Below, piece after piece: positions 34,244-41,986 of a DNA stretch of 64,000 nt (positions within the stretch are counted from its first letter, which is position 1; each line of letters starts with the position of its first letter). Source of the DNA: CAWCAW01 sp963793645. Its GTDB lineage: Bacteria > Actinomycetota > Acidimicrobiia > Acidimicrobiales > UBA8190. The notes beneath the pieces are model-generated. The model saw only the letters and a program-made list of their open reading frames with translations, was not told the origin of the DNA and ran no database searches. A program made the translations under genes and the position numbers. The DNA is taken from the NCBI GenBank assembly GCA_963793645.1, contig CAWCAW010000010.1, positions 248,001 through 312,000 of the forward strand. Direction: 5' to 3'.

Positions 34244-36088
34244 ATGCCCGGCATGGGATCGTCCTTGCAGACGACCAACAACACGGTCATTTCGGCCTTC
34301 GAATCAGCTCTGCTTCGTCAGGCATTGTTCGTCCTCGCCATCCTTGGCTTGTTGTTCGTGGCTTGGAACATCCTGCGCTCCATGCAAATCCGCCACGCCA
34401 TCGTCCTCGGCGCAGACCAGCGTGCAACGGTGACGGCTCCCGGAGCGGCAGAACCGACGGCGCGCCATCTGCTGCGGGTCTCATTCGGGTGTCTCTGGCT
34501 GTTCGACGGGCTCCTGCAGGCCCAAACGTCGATGCCGCTAGGACTAACTTCCGGGGTGATCCAACCGGCCGCGGCGGGTTCCCCAAGGTGGGTACGCCAT
34601 CTCGTCGATGTCGGGGTCACGATTTGGAATAACCATCCCGTACCGGCGGCCACAGCGGTGGTGTGGATCCAGGTGGGCATCGGCCTCTTGCTTCTCGTGG
34701 CGCCGCGTGGGGGGTGGTCACGGCTGGCAGGTGTGGCCAGTGTGGGCTGGGGTCTCGTCGTCTGGGTCTTCGGCGAGGCCTTCGGTTCGATCTTCAGCCC
34801 CGGTCTCACTTGGCTCTTCGGAGCCCCCGGCGGCGTCGTGTTCTATGTGGCCGCTGGGTTCTTGATCGCCCTACCCGAACGGAGCTGGGCAAGCCCGCGT
34901 CTTGGGCGACGCATCCTCGGCGTGACGGGTCTCTTCTTCTTGGGGATGGCAGTGCTCCAAGCTTGGCCGGGCCGAGGGTTTTGGCAAGGTCACGCCACTC
35001 ATCACGCCCCCCTGGGCACCCTCACCTCGATGGTGCAGAGCATGGCCCAAACCCCGCAGCCGGGTGTTCTGGAATCCATCGTGTCCTCTTTCGGCTCCTT
35101 CGACGCCGCTCACGGCTGGGCGGTGAATCTTGTCGCGGTGGTCACGCTGGCGGGTGTCGGTGGCGCCTTCCTCACTGGGCAAAGGAAAATCATGTTCCCG
35201 GCTCTGGTGGCGGGAGTCGCGCTGTGCCTGGCCGACTGGGTTCTCATAGAGGACTTCGGTTTTTTGGGCGGCCTGGGGACGGACCCCAACAGCATGGTCC
35301 CGATGGCGTTGATATTCGTGGCCGGCTATGTCGCCATAACGAAGGTGCCCGTGACTGTGGCGGCTCCATTGACGGAGCGGCCCACGGCCACGGCGGACGG
35401 CTGGCGCGAGTCGATGGTCGCCCGGCCCGCCTACGTTCTTCGCAGTCTGGCGGCCGTTGGTGCGATCGCCATCACACTCCTCGGGGCCGCCCCCATGGCG
35501 CTCGCCGCCACGAACCCAGTGGCCGACCCCATTCTCAACGCAGCCATTGACGGCAACCCTGTGACTGCGAACGTGTCCGCCGCGCCCTTTGACTTGGTCG
35601 ACCAGGATGGTAAAGCCGTTACGCTTTCGAGCTTGCGCGGCAAGGTGGTTGCGCTCACTTTCCTTGATCCAGTGTGTACCACTGACTGCCCCTTGATCGC
35701 CCAAGAGTTCCGCGACGCCGACCACATGCTCGGAGCGCAATCAGATCGCGTGGACTTTGTAGCCGTCGTGGCAAATCCCATCTACACCTCGGTCGCCGTT
35801 ACTCGTGCCTTCGACGCCCAAGAAGGACTCTCCCGGGTAAAGAACTGGCTCTACCTCACCGGGTCGGTGGCCGCGCTGAATCGCATCTGGGCCGGCTATG
35901 GGGTTCAGGCTGTTGTCGAGCCCGCTGGCGCCATGATTGCCCACAGCGACATCGCCTTTGTCATCGACGACTCTGGACGCACCCGCTACGTCCTCAACGC
36001 CGATCCCGGACAAGGGACCGTGACACTTCAGTCGTCGTTCGCCGGGGTCCTCACGGCGGCTATTCGCCACGCACTGAGTACATCGTGA
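34244..36088 (+). CDS. fusion of a DoxX-like multi-TM domain with a C-terminal SCO1/SenC copper-chaperone domain
   Basis: A 614-residue protein; the ATG at 34244 follows GGAAGGAG. The N-terminal 400 residues have about nine TM segments with loops such as RHLLRVSFGCLWLFDGLLQA, resembling the DoxX/DUF family that often carries methyl- or quinol-related roles. After a TM near residue 410 comes a thioredoxin-fold SCO domain (about 440-610): APFDLVDQDGKAVTLSSLRG, LDPVCTTDCP with the CxxxC copper site near residue 477, and IAHSDIAFVIDDSGRTRYV with the distal His. It should act outside the membrane in CuA/oxidase assembly or thiol redox control. The downstream lipoprotein gene overlaps its stop by 4 bases (GTGA). 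Confidence 0.84.
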   Translation: MPGMGSSLQTTNNTVISAFESALLRQALFVLAILGLLFVAWNILRSMQIRHAIVLGADQRATVTAPGAAEPTARHLLRVSFGCLWLFDGLLQAQTSMPLGLTSGVIQPAAAGSPRWVRHLVDVGVTIWNNHPVPAATAVVWIQVGIGLLLLVAPRGGWSRLAGVASVGWGLVVWVFGEAFGSIFSPGLTWLFGAPGGVVFYVAAGFLIALPERSWASPRLGRRILGVTGLFFLGMAVLQAWPGRGFWQGHATHHAPLGTLTSMVQSMAQTPQPGVLESIVSSFGSFDAAHGWAVNLVAVVTLAGVGGAFLTGQRKIMFPALVAGVALCLADWVLIEDFGFLGGLGTDPNSMVPMALIFVAGYVAITKVPVTVAAPLTERPTATADGWRESMVARPAYVLRSLAAVGAIAITLLGAAPMALAATNPVADPILNAAIDGNPVTANVSAAPFDLVDQDGKAVTLSSLRGKVVALTFLDPVCTTDCPLIAQEFRDADHMLGAQSDRVDFVAVVANPIYTSVAVTRAFDAQEGLSRVKNWLYLTGSVAALNRIWAGYGVQAVVEPAGAMIAHSDIAFVIDDSGRTRYVLNADPGQGTVTLQSSFAGVLTAAIRHALSTS

Positions 36089-37296
36089 GAATGACCCACC
36101 TGCAACGGGTGGGCAGTCGACCCCCGAGACGTCACCGGGCGTTTCTCGTCCTGTTCGGGGCGGTGCTTTGGTTAGCTGGCTGTTCAGCGGCATCGACTGG
36201 ATCAAGTGGAGCGATTCGATCCGGAGACTCAATTCCCCCGGTGACCGCACCACTGGCTGCATCACTTACCTCGACGACTGCCACGTGGGCCGATGTCCCT
36301 ATGGGGAACCTGGATCAAGTGGCGAATACGTTCTGGCAGCTGGTTGTCCTGCCCGTTCACGGGGCGCGCTGGATGCTGGCAACACCCCCCGGCGTGGCCG
36401 ACAACACCGGACTGGTCGACACCCAGGCGGCCACCGCCTTCGTAACCGGATTCGAGGCGAGCCAGTTGCTCCAGTTCTCACCTCTGGCGGTGACGTCAGA
36501 TACAGGGACGAGCTGGGCACAAGGGGTCCTCGGCCATGGACTTGCCGCTGTGCCGGATGCGTTGGCCGCCACCAACAGTGGGCTGGTCGCAGCCTTGACC
36601 AACCAGGCCTCTGGCGGCGTTGTGCTGGACGACGGCCCAACAAAGTGGCGTCGGGTGATTTCCGCCAACGGGCTGGTCGCCTCCCCCGCCGGACATCGTT
36701 GCGGCATCTCCGCGCTCACGGCATTGGCCTATTCCCCGAGTGGTCAGTTGATGGTCGGCGCGTCATGCCGCCGAGATGGCCAGGTGGGTATTTTGGGCGA
36801 CGCAGCGGGCGCGTGGCACCTCGTGGGGCCATCGCTGCCCAAGGCTGAGGAGACCACAATCACTTCTGTCATTCGTCTACGCGCCCAGATCGGTGAGGTG
36901 TCGGCTCTGCTGTCCGTGCGTTCCGATCACCACCGTGCATTGCTCGAAACAAATCTCGCCGGCGATGGCGACTGGTCAAGGCCTGTGCCGCTCCCCTTGG
37001 CCCCCAGTGACACCGTTATTTCGACCGGGTTCGGCGTCAATGGTGCAACCGTCGTCATGCTCAGCGACAACGGGGCCGACGTTGCTGATGTCCTCAAGGC
37101 CGGGTCGAATTCCTGGACTCAGCTCCCCGAGACTCCCCCTCATACGGCAGCGGTCGCCTTCGAGATCGGTGGCGATATCGATGCACTTGTCGTGAATGGA
37201 GCGAAGCTTACGATCTACCGCCTCAATGTCACCACGCAACAGTGGCAAGCGTTTCAGGTGCTCGACGTTCCGATCCAGTATGGATCGTCGAGTTAG
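36085..37296 (+). CDS. lipoprotein of unknown function in the SCO operon
   Basis: A 403-residue protein starting GTG at 36085, coupled to the upstream stop. Signal peptide RPPRRHRAFLVLFGAVLWLA ends in LAGC, a good lipobox, so the mature protein is attached outside the membrane. The rest looks like a beta-propeller without clear repeats: VLPVHGARWMLATPPGV, FSPLAVTSDTGTSWAQGVLG, GVVLDDGPTKWRRVISANGL, VTTQQWQAFQVLD. One DTGTSW block is Asp-box-like. A sensor or scaffold role for the sigma/anti-sigma system or oxidase assembly is possible from position only. Confidence 0.75.
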   Translation: MRMTHLQRVGSRPPRRHRAFLVLFGAVLWLAGCSAASTGSSGAIRSGDSIPPVTAPLAASLTSTTATWADVPMGNLDQVANTFWQLVVLPVHGARWMLATPPGVADNTGLVDTQAATAFVTGFEASQLLQFSPLAVTSDTGTSWAQGVLGHGLAAVPDALAATNSGLVAALTNQASGGVVLDDGPTKWRRVISANGLVASPAGHRCGISALTALAYSPSGQLMVGASCRRDGQVGILGDAAGAWHLVGPSLPKAEETTITSVIRLRAQIGEVSALLSVRSDHHRALLETNLAGDGDWSRPVPLPLAPSDTVISTGFGVNGATVVMLSDNGADVADVLKAGSNSWTQLPETPPHTAAVAFEIGGDIDALVVNGAKLTIYRLNVTTQQWQAFQVLDVPIQYGSSS

Positions 37297-37322
37297 CGCG
37301 AGTTAGAAGGGTCAGAACACCA

Positions 37323-37757
37323 ATGTTCCGGTACCGAGCGCGTCGGGAGTTAATTTCCTGCGCTGAGGTCCGCGAACACCTCTCGGCCGCTCGTGACGAG
37401 GAGGACCCGGGTGACGTCCCGGCCATCGTGGTTGCACATCTTGCAGATTGCGTCGAGTGCCGCACATTCGAGCACGACATCATCGTCTTGACACGGCACC
37501 TACGCATACGAGCGCTGGAGCCCATCCCCGATCTTTCGCGGAAAATTATGATGCGTATCGCTCCGATCGGAAGTGGAGCCCGACCAACCTTGAAGCCCCG
37601 GGTCGGAGTAACACGATGGGTGGTAGCTCTCGTCCCCCTCGGTTTGGTCGTTTCGAGTCTCACCTCCGGCGCCTTTGCCCAGTCGCAGGTCACTCCTTCG
37701 CACCCAGTGACGCGTTGCACTCAAGGGCTTACTCAGGCATCGCACGTGGCTCGTTGA
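37323..37757 (+). CDS. zinc-binding (ZAS, zf-HC2-type) anti-sigma factor
   Basis: A 144-residue protein; ATG at 37323 behind AGAAGGG. The N-terminal ZAS domain has C12-AEVREHLSAARDEE and later VVAHLADCVECRTFEHD, giving the H-x3-C-x2-C signature of zf-HC2 anti-sigma factors. A TM helix at about residues 100-120 (WVVALVPLGLVVSSLTSGAF) and a short outer tail with one Cys follow. It should hold the ECF sigma factor (33505-34101) at the membrane and release it on a redox or envelope signal, as known for other ZAS proteins. It is the last gene of the SCO-fusion operon. Pairing with that sigma factor is inferred from proximity. Confidence 0.83.
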   Translation: MFRYRARRELISCAEVREHLSAARDEEDPGDVPAIVVAHLADCVECRTFEHDIIVLTRHLRIRALEPIPDLSRKIMMRIAPIGSGARPTLKPRVGVTRWVVALVPLGLVVSSLTSGAFAQSQVTPSHPVTRCTQGLTQASHVAR

Positions 37758-37834
37758 TAGCGCCTGAGTAGTCGGGCAACACTTTCCTCTCAGGTCGTGC
37801 TGCATTGCGCGGGCGAGGCGGGTGTCGAGCCGAC

Positions 37835-38671
37835 CTAAGCGCCGAGGTCCACAGCCTGAATACGCCCAGAGCGGTGGGATCGAGCCTCTTGGGGGGCGAG
37901 GTGATCGCTGGTGGCGATGAAAAGGGTGCGTCCATCCTCTCCGCCGAGCGCACATGCGAAGGCACTGGCGCCGTTACACGAGACCCGGTCAGCGATCTCC
38001 CCACCTTCGAGGACGAGCGCGCACTCGGCGGTGGTGGTGGACGCCAACCAGATACCGCCTCCGGTGTCGAGGCAGATGCCATCAGGGAACATGTCACTGG
38101 GGAGCGATGCCCACACTCTTGGATCGGAAAGCGAAGCATCGGCGCCGATGGTGAAGGCCGTGAGCCTGGCCGCCAGGGTCTCGGCGACGACAAGGGTGCT
38201 GCCGTTATCGGTGATGACCATGCCGTTTGGAAACGACAGATCGCTGGCGGCGATCTCCGTGGAACCGTCAGGGCGGACTTGGAGGACGGCACCCGTCCCG
38301 AAGTCGGCGCCGCCATGGAGGTCGAAGCCGAACGAACCGATGTAGGCAACTCCCCCGTCGTCGACGACCATGTCGTTGATCGGCGAGGGGGTGAACTGGG
38401 CCAGATCGGCCATGGTCACAGGCGCGCCATCGGCCCCGAACCGGAGAAGTCGGCGGTCGTCCATCGACACGGCCAGGAGCTCTCCGTTAGGTGTCCAACC
38501 CAGCCCCGAGACTGCGCCCGTCAGCGTGTGGACAGTCCTGTCGCCCGTGGTCGGCGCCCAGGAGTGGATCTCGCCCACGTGCATGTCGGAGTACCACAGC
38601 TCCCCGTGGCGCCAGCGCAGCCCCTCTGGGAACGCGAGGTCGGTGACAATGGGTGTGATTCCCTCCCTCAC
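37835..38671 (-). CDS. SMP-30/gluconolactonase/LRE family protein
   Basis: A 278-residue six-bladed propeller. Family marks are LAFPEGLRWRHGELWYSDMH with the metal-binding Glu of FPEG, then PSPINDMVVDDGGVAYIGSF with the Asn of the metal site, LSFPNGMVITDNGSTLVVAE (second Asn) and FPDGICLDTGGGIWLASTTT (catalytic Asp region). It would hydrolyse a sugar lactone or similar ester with a divalent metal. The start is GTG at 38671, five bases after the stop of the small gene upstream (38676-39056), so the two form an operon. Confidence 0.88.
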   Translation of the reverse strand: MREGITPIVTDLAFPEGLRWRHGELWYSDMHVGEIHSWAPTTGDRTVHTLTGAVSGLGWTPNGELLAVSMDDRRLLRFGADGAPVTMADLAQFTPSPINDMVVDDGGVAYIGSFGFDLHGGADFGTGAVLQVRPDGSTEIAASDLSFPNGMVITDNGSTLVVAETLAARLTAFTIGADASLSDPRVWASLPSDMFPDGICLDTGGGIWLASTTTAECALVLEGGEIADRVSCNGASAFACALGGEDGRTLFIATSDHLAPQEARSHRSGRIQAVDLGA

Positions 38672-38675
38672 GACG

Positions 38676-39056
38676 TCACGCTCCGGTCACCGTTCCTACC
38701 AGCCCGTTCAGGTCAGCCACCGTCACTGTCGCCGCTGAATGGCCTTTTCGACGCAGCAGCGATGCCACGGGCTCAACGAAGTGGATGCACACGCCAGCGT
38801 TTCGGTTGGTGCCGAGGGTGAGCCCATCGTCGACACGCGACAGCCGGGCTCCAGCTGCCGTCCACCACCGGTATCCCTGTGTGATGTGGGCGCCCCCGAT
38901 ATTGGTGAGCGGGGTTTCGACCTTAACGAGCCCGAAGGTCGCCACAAACCGCTTGTCATCGGTGATGGTGACGCCATCATGCCAAGGTCGCAGGCCAAAG
39001 GGTGCCCAGAAAGGGAGAAGACGGTAGTCAATGTCGTAACGGAACGTGGCGCTCAT
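38676..39056 (-). CDS. conserved actinobacterial protein of unknown function (PH-like small protein)
   Basis: A 126-residue protein from the ATG at 39056; an in-frame start at 39089 is less likely. It shows a pattern I recall from mycobacterial and related proteins: FRYDIDYRLLPFWAPFGLRP, then a VTITDDKRFVATFGLVKVET block, TPLTNIGGAHITQGYRWWTA, GLTLGTNRNAGVCIHFVEPV and a terminal VTVADLNGLVGTV. The fold is probably beta-rich (PH-like). It has no known reaction. It is cotranscribed with the SMP-30 gene, five bases apart. Confidence 0.76.
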   Translation of the reverse strand: MSATFRYDIDYRLLPFWAPFGLRPWHDGVTITDDKRFVATFGLVKVETPLTNIGGAHITQGYRWWTAAGARLSRVDDGLTLGTNRNAGVCIHFVEPVASLLRRKGHSAATVTVADLNGLVGTVTGA

Positions 39057-39192
39057 CGTCGGTCGCTGGAGCCTCTGCAACGCCTCCAACCGCTCGGGCT
39101 CAGCTCACCTTGCGTCACGCTGAGCATTTGATCACAAGAACGACCAGGCACTTCAACGACCGACCTTGTAGTGGGATATCGGTCCGTGGCGG

Positions 39193-39537
39193 CTACTGGT
39201 CCACCTCGGCCACCGAGCGAGAGAACGACGTTGCGAAAAACTCCATGGCAACTCTGGGCACCATCCACGCCATGACGGAGACCTTGAATCGTCCCGCTCG
39301 AACGGCCGGATCCTCCTCCATCAGTTGGCGTGCGATCTGGCTCTCGACCTTGAGGATCGTGAGCCCTCGCAACGAATTGTCCATCAGGGGGCCAGCCGCC
39401 AAAAGGTGGTCAGCTTGATGCAGATCGGCGAGATAGGACATGTGGGCATCTTGGAGCTCAGCAGCCTCAACCTCGCTCAACTGCGGTGCATCGGGGCGAA
39501 GTGCAAGCAGCGCAATGCTGAATCGGTCAAAATCCAT
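39193..39537 (-). CDS. YciI-like (YCII-related) domain protein
   Basis: A 114-residue protein with an alpha-beta ferredoxin-like YCII pattern: FSIALLALRPDAPQLSEVEA, AAELQDAHMSYLADLHQADH with the conserved His, LLAAGPLMDNSLRGLTILKV, then EEDPAVRAGRFKVSVMAW, the family's D-P-A-V/x-A-G motif. YciI-like proteins can be small-molecule isomerases/dehalogenases or accessory proteins, and no substrate is evident. It is a lone gene. The 300 bases to its right (39538-39836) contain no gene that I can support. Confidence 0.78.
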   Translation of the reverse strand: MDFDRFSIALLALRPDAPQLSEVEAAELQDAHMSYLADLHQADHLLAAGPLMDNSLRGLTILKVESQIARQLMEEDPAVRAGRFKVSVMAWMVPRVAMEFFATSFSRSVAEVDQ

Positions 39538-39836
39538 CTCACATGCTACGCAGGCGGGCCGTCGCCGCGCTGTCCTCGCCTATCTCTAAAGCGAGGGCGC
39601 TCGCCGGCGGAGACAGAGGCGTGTGCCCGCGGCCAAAGCTGCGACTCACCCTTACGGTCCCTGCCATTGCACAATCTCGATCAGCATCGACGTGCAGAAG
39701 GACAACTAGCCACTTCGCATCCAAGGACACTCACAATGGTGTCTGCGGTGATCTACTCGCTTGCCACCCCGTGGAGCAAGAGACCAAGTTGTGCCCGCAG
39801 CCGTCTTGCTCGCCGATTGTGACGGCCCTTGACCGG

Positions 39837-40103
39837 TTACTCCACGGCTCCGCGACGAAGTGACTCGTACCAACAGGCCGTGCAGGCCCCCATGCTGTTA
39901 AGAGGATCCCAGGGCTCGTGTGCCCGCAGCCAAGCGGATTCGTAAGCTTCCCCAGCGATGGTCAATGCCGACAATCGGCCGTCGTCGTCGACCTCAACCG
40001 CGTGGCGTTCGACGTTGCCCAGCGCGCGACGGTTTGCCGCCAGACCCGAAAAGCCGCTTGCCCGTAAAAGCATCCGATCAGCGGCAGTGATGAGATGACC
40101 CAT
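39837..40103 (-). CDS. small conserved-looking protein with C-terminal CxxC
   Basis: An 88-residue protein. The ATG at 40103 follows a strong AAGGAG about ten bases upstream, which is the main support. The sequence begins GHLITAADRMLLRASGFSGL, has a central charged stretch (NVERHAVEVDDDGRLSALTI) and ends with SMGACTACWYESLRRG, containing a CTAC pair that could be redox-active or bind a metal. I do not recognise the family. It is isolated, with a 14-bp hairpin about 65 bases upstream. Confidence 0.58.
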   Translation of the reverse strand: MGHLITAADRMLLRASGFSGLAANRRALGNVERHAVEVDDDGRLSALTIAGEAYESAWLRAHEPWDPLNSMGACTACWYESLRRGAVE

Positions 40104-40720
40104 CTTCTTCCACTCCTTGTTTCTCGGATCGTTTGTTCCGGCCTGTCTTCGGCTGACTCAACGGACCTCGAGGTGGGAGGGTGCCCCAACCCTCCCACCT
40201 CGCTCCACCCCCCTTGGCAGGCGATCCCGGTTCCTCGTTCCACCCACACTTGGTAGATGCCCTCGATGTCCACCTTGATTCATCACGGCGAAACTGTCTG
40301 TTGTCTTCGACACCGTCGAAATGTGTCGACCGACACGCAAAACGGTACGGAGGCGACGGCAGGCTGCCTGCTAGACGGGAATGCGAATCCGGTTACGAGA
40401 CCGCCGATGGTTCCGTTGCGTCGCGGTCCCAGGCTCCGTCATTCAACCCGGTCTTGGCCCTCGAACAGGCCCCCCCCTGTCTTGTCCACCTCCTCGGCAT
40501 CTGCGGCCAGCCCCTGTGTGGCTTCGCAACGGGCGAAAGGATGGTAATGACCACAAATGACAGACGGACCAACTCGCGTCACGGCTGAAACCCAGGGCGA
40601 CGTCCACATGGTCGCAGCGCTTGATGGCGATCGACATGGCTGGTCGTCTGAAAGGCGCCTAGCGAACGCTCACAGAGCGATAGGACAATAACGGAGTGAC
40701 GGCTATTGCCAGGAGGGTCG
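40104..40720. other. intergenic stretch with one hairpin and no supported gene
   Basis: Short overlapping frames lack ribosome sites and protein-like composition. The only clear structure is the inverted repeat at 40169-40202. The region should hold the promoters of the flanking divergent genes. Confidence 0.45.
40169..40202. repeat. 14-bp perfect inverted repeat with 6-base loop
   Basis: Arms cgaggtgggagggt (40169-40182) and accctcccacctcg (40189-40202) enclose gcccca. It is very GC-rich and stable, but there is no T-run on either side. It sits between two divergently transcribed genes, so it does not end either of them. It could be an operator, a transcript 5' structure or a remnant terminator. 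Confidence 0.8.
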
Positions 40721-41251
40721 ATGCCAGAAGGCGACGAGGAAGTCGTTAGCAGATCGGACGCAAGTGCTCCGACCGCCTTCGTAGAGCTATTTTGGCGTCA
40801 CGGCGACGCCGTCCACGCGTATCTGGTTCGCCGCGCGGGCCAACAGGACGCCGACGACCTGCTGAGCGAGGTTTGGTTGCGAGCGTTCAAAGGCCGAGCA
40901 AATTACGACCCTCGGTGGCTGGACGCCCGTCCGTGGCTCTACGGGATCGTTCGCCACGTTCTTCTGGCTCACTGGCGCTGTTCCGGCCGGCCCCTTGTTC
41001 CCCTCGCCGAACCAGCGGCGTCGGATAGTTGGGATGACGTCGATAGCCGGCTTGATGCGACGGGCGAGCGGGCCAGGTTGCAACGGGCGCTGGCCACACT
41101 CTCGACCGACGACCGCGAGGTCCTACTCCTGGTCACATGGGAGCAACTCACTCCGTCGGAGGAAGCCCTTGCCCTAGGCATCCCCCAAGGTACGGCACGG
41201 AGCAGGCTTCATCGTGCTCTTTCGGTGCTCCGTCGGGACTGTGAATGCTGA
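40721..41251 (+). CDS. ECF RNA polymerase sigma factor
   Basis: A 176-residue protein; ATG at 40721 with AGGAGG. Region 2: AFVELFWRHGDAVHAYLVRR, QDADDLLSEVWLRAFKG and WLYGIVRHVLLAHWR (region 2.4). Region 4: LQRALATLSTDDREVLLLVT, then WEQLTPSEEALALGIPQGTA with RSRLHRALSVLRR. The Hsp20 gene starts 42 bases downstream on the same strand, so this factor may be part of a stress-response operon. No anti-sigma gene is adjacent. Confidence 0.87.
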   Translation: MPEGDEEVVSRSDASAPTAFVELFWRHGDAVHAYLVRRAGQQDADDLLSEVWLRAFKGRANYDPRWLDARPWLYGIVRHVLLAHWRCSGRPLVPLAEPAASDSWDDVDSRLDATGERARLQRALATLSTDDREVLLLVTWEQLTPSEEALALGIPQGTARSRLHRALSVLRRDCEC

Positions 41252-41293
41252 ACGCAAGAGTCGTCGCTCTTTCATGCCAAGTACGATCGCGAA

Positions 41294-41674
41294 GTGACAA
41301 CCGATCAACCCAGGCAACAAGAAGTAGCCGAAGCGACCGCCTCCGCCAGTAGGACAATGCGTCCGCAGTCCGTCCCAGTGAATGTGTACGAGGCCCCCGA
41401 AGCCCTCGTTGTCATCGCACCGTTCCCAGCGGTAAGACCGGAGGACGTCACGGTCGAGTTGCGTCCAGGCACGCTTCGGGTCTCGGCTCGTCTGCGGAGT
41501 TCGGGTCCCCGGGAGTACTTGCTGCATGAGTGGGAGTACGGGGGATACGACCGAGAGATCGGCATTCCAGACGGATACGGCAGGGGTGTCGAGGCAAACC
41601 TCACCAATGGCCAACTGGTGGTTCGGGTCTTGAAGGGTTCGCCAACTGACACGATCTCCGTGCAGCCGACATAA
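41294..41674 (+). CDS. Hsp20 / alpha-crystallin-family small heat-shock protein
   Basis: A 126-residue protein starting GTG at 41294. It has an N-terminal arm of about 25 residues, then the alpha-crystallin domain: VPVNVYEAPEALVVIAPFPA, VRPEDVTVELRPGTLRVSAR, EYLLHEWEYGGYDREIGIPD and the end motif VEANLTNGQLVVRVLK, which matches the A-x-x-x-n-G-v-L consensus. It lacks a long C-terminal extension with an I-x-I anchor, though TISVQPT is close. It would hold unfolding proteins during stress. It is probably cotranscribed with the ECF sigma gene. Confidence 0.83.
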   Translation: MTTDQPRQQEVAEATASASRTMRPQSVPVNVYEAPEALVVIAPFPAVRPEDVTVELRPGTLRVSARLRSSGPREYLLHEWEYGGYDREIGIPDGYGRGVEANLTNGQLVVRVLKGSPTDTISVQPT

Positions 41675-41790
41675 GGTAACTATCTCTTGGCAAGCTGACC
41701 GTCGGCCACACATTTATGGCCACAGTCGCGACATTGGTGGACAGGGTTCCCATCGCTGACAAATACCGGGGACGCCTGGCCTCGTCCTCC

Positions 41791-41925
41791 CTACCAACAT
41801 TCCTTGGGAGGTGGGCCGTAGGTGATGGTGATCCCGAGCTGGAGGCGTTGGGTTGACTCTTCACCCTGGTAGCCAGCCGCAACCCTAGACACAAGGTGCC
41901 AGCCATTAGTAGCCTCCTGTGTCAA
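41791..41925 (-). CDS. doubtful 44-codon ORF or gene remnant
   Basis: A frame from TTG (41925) to a stop at 41791 encodes TQEATNGWHLVSRVAAGYQG, then ESTQRLQLGITITYGPPP. The N-G-W-x-L-V-S pattern followed by beta strands resembles the end of DUF4177-type small proteins. The frame stays open upstream but changes to unrelated composition, so this may be the C-terminal remnant of a lost gene. There is no ribosome site. Confidence 0.25.
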   Translation of the reverse strand: MTQEATNGWHLVSRVAAGYQGEESTQRLQLGITITYGPPPKECW

Positions 41926-41986
41926 GGGGTCTGGCAGGACGGGGACGGAGGGATCGTCGTTGCCACCCGCTCTGGAGGAGGCCAGG

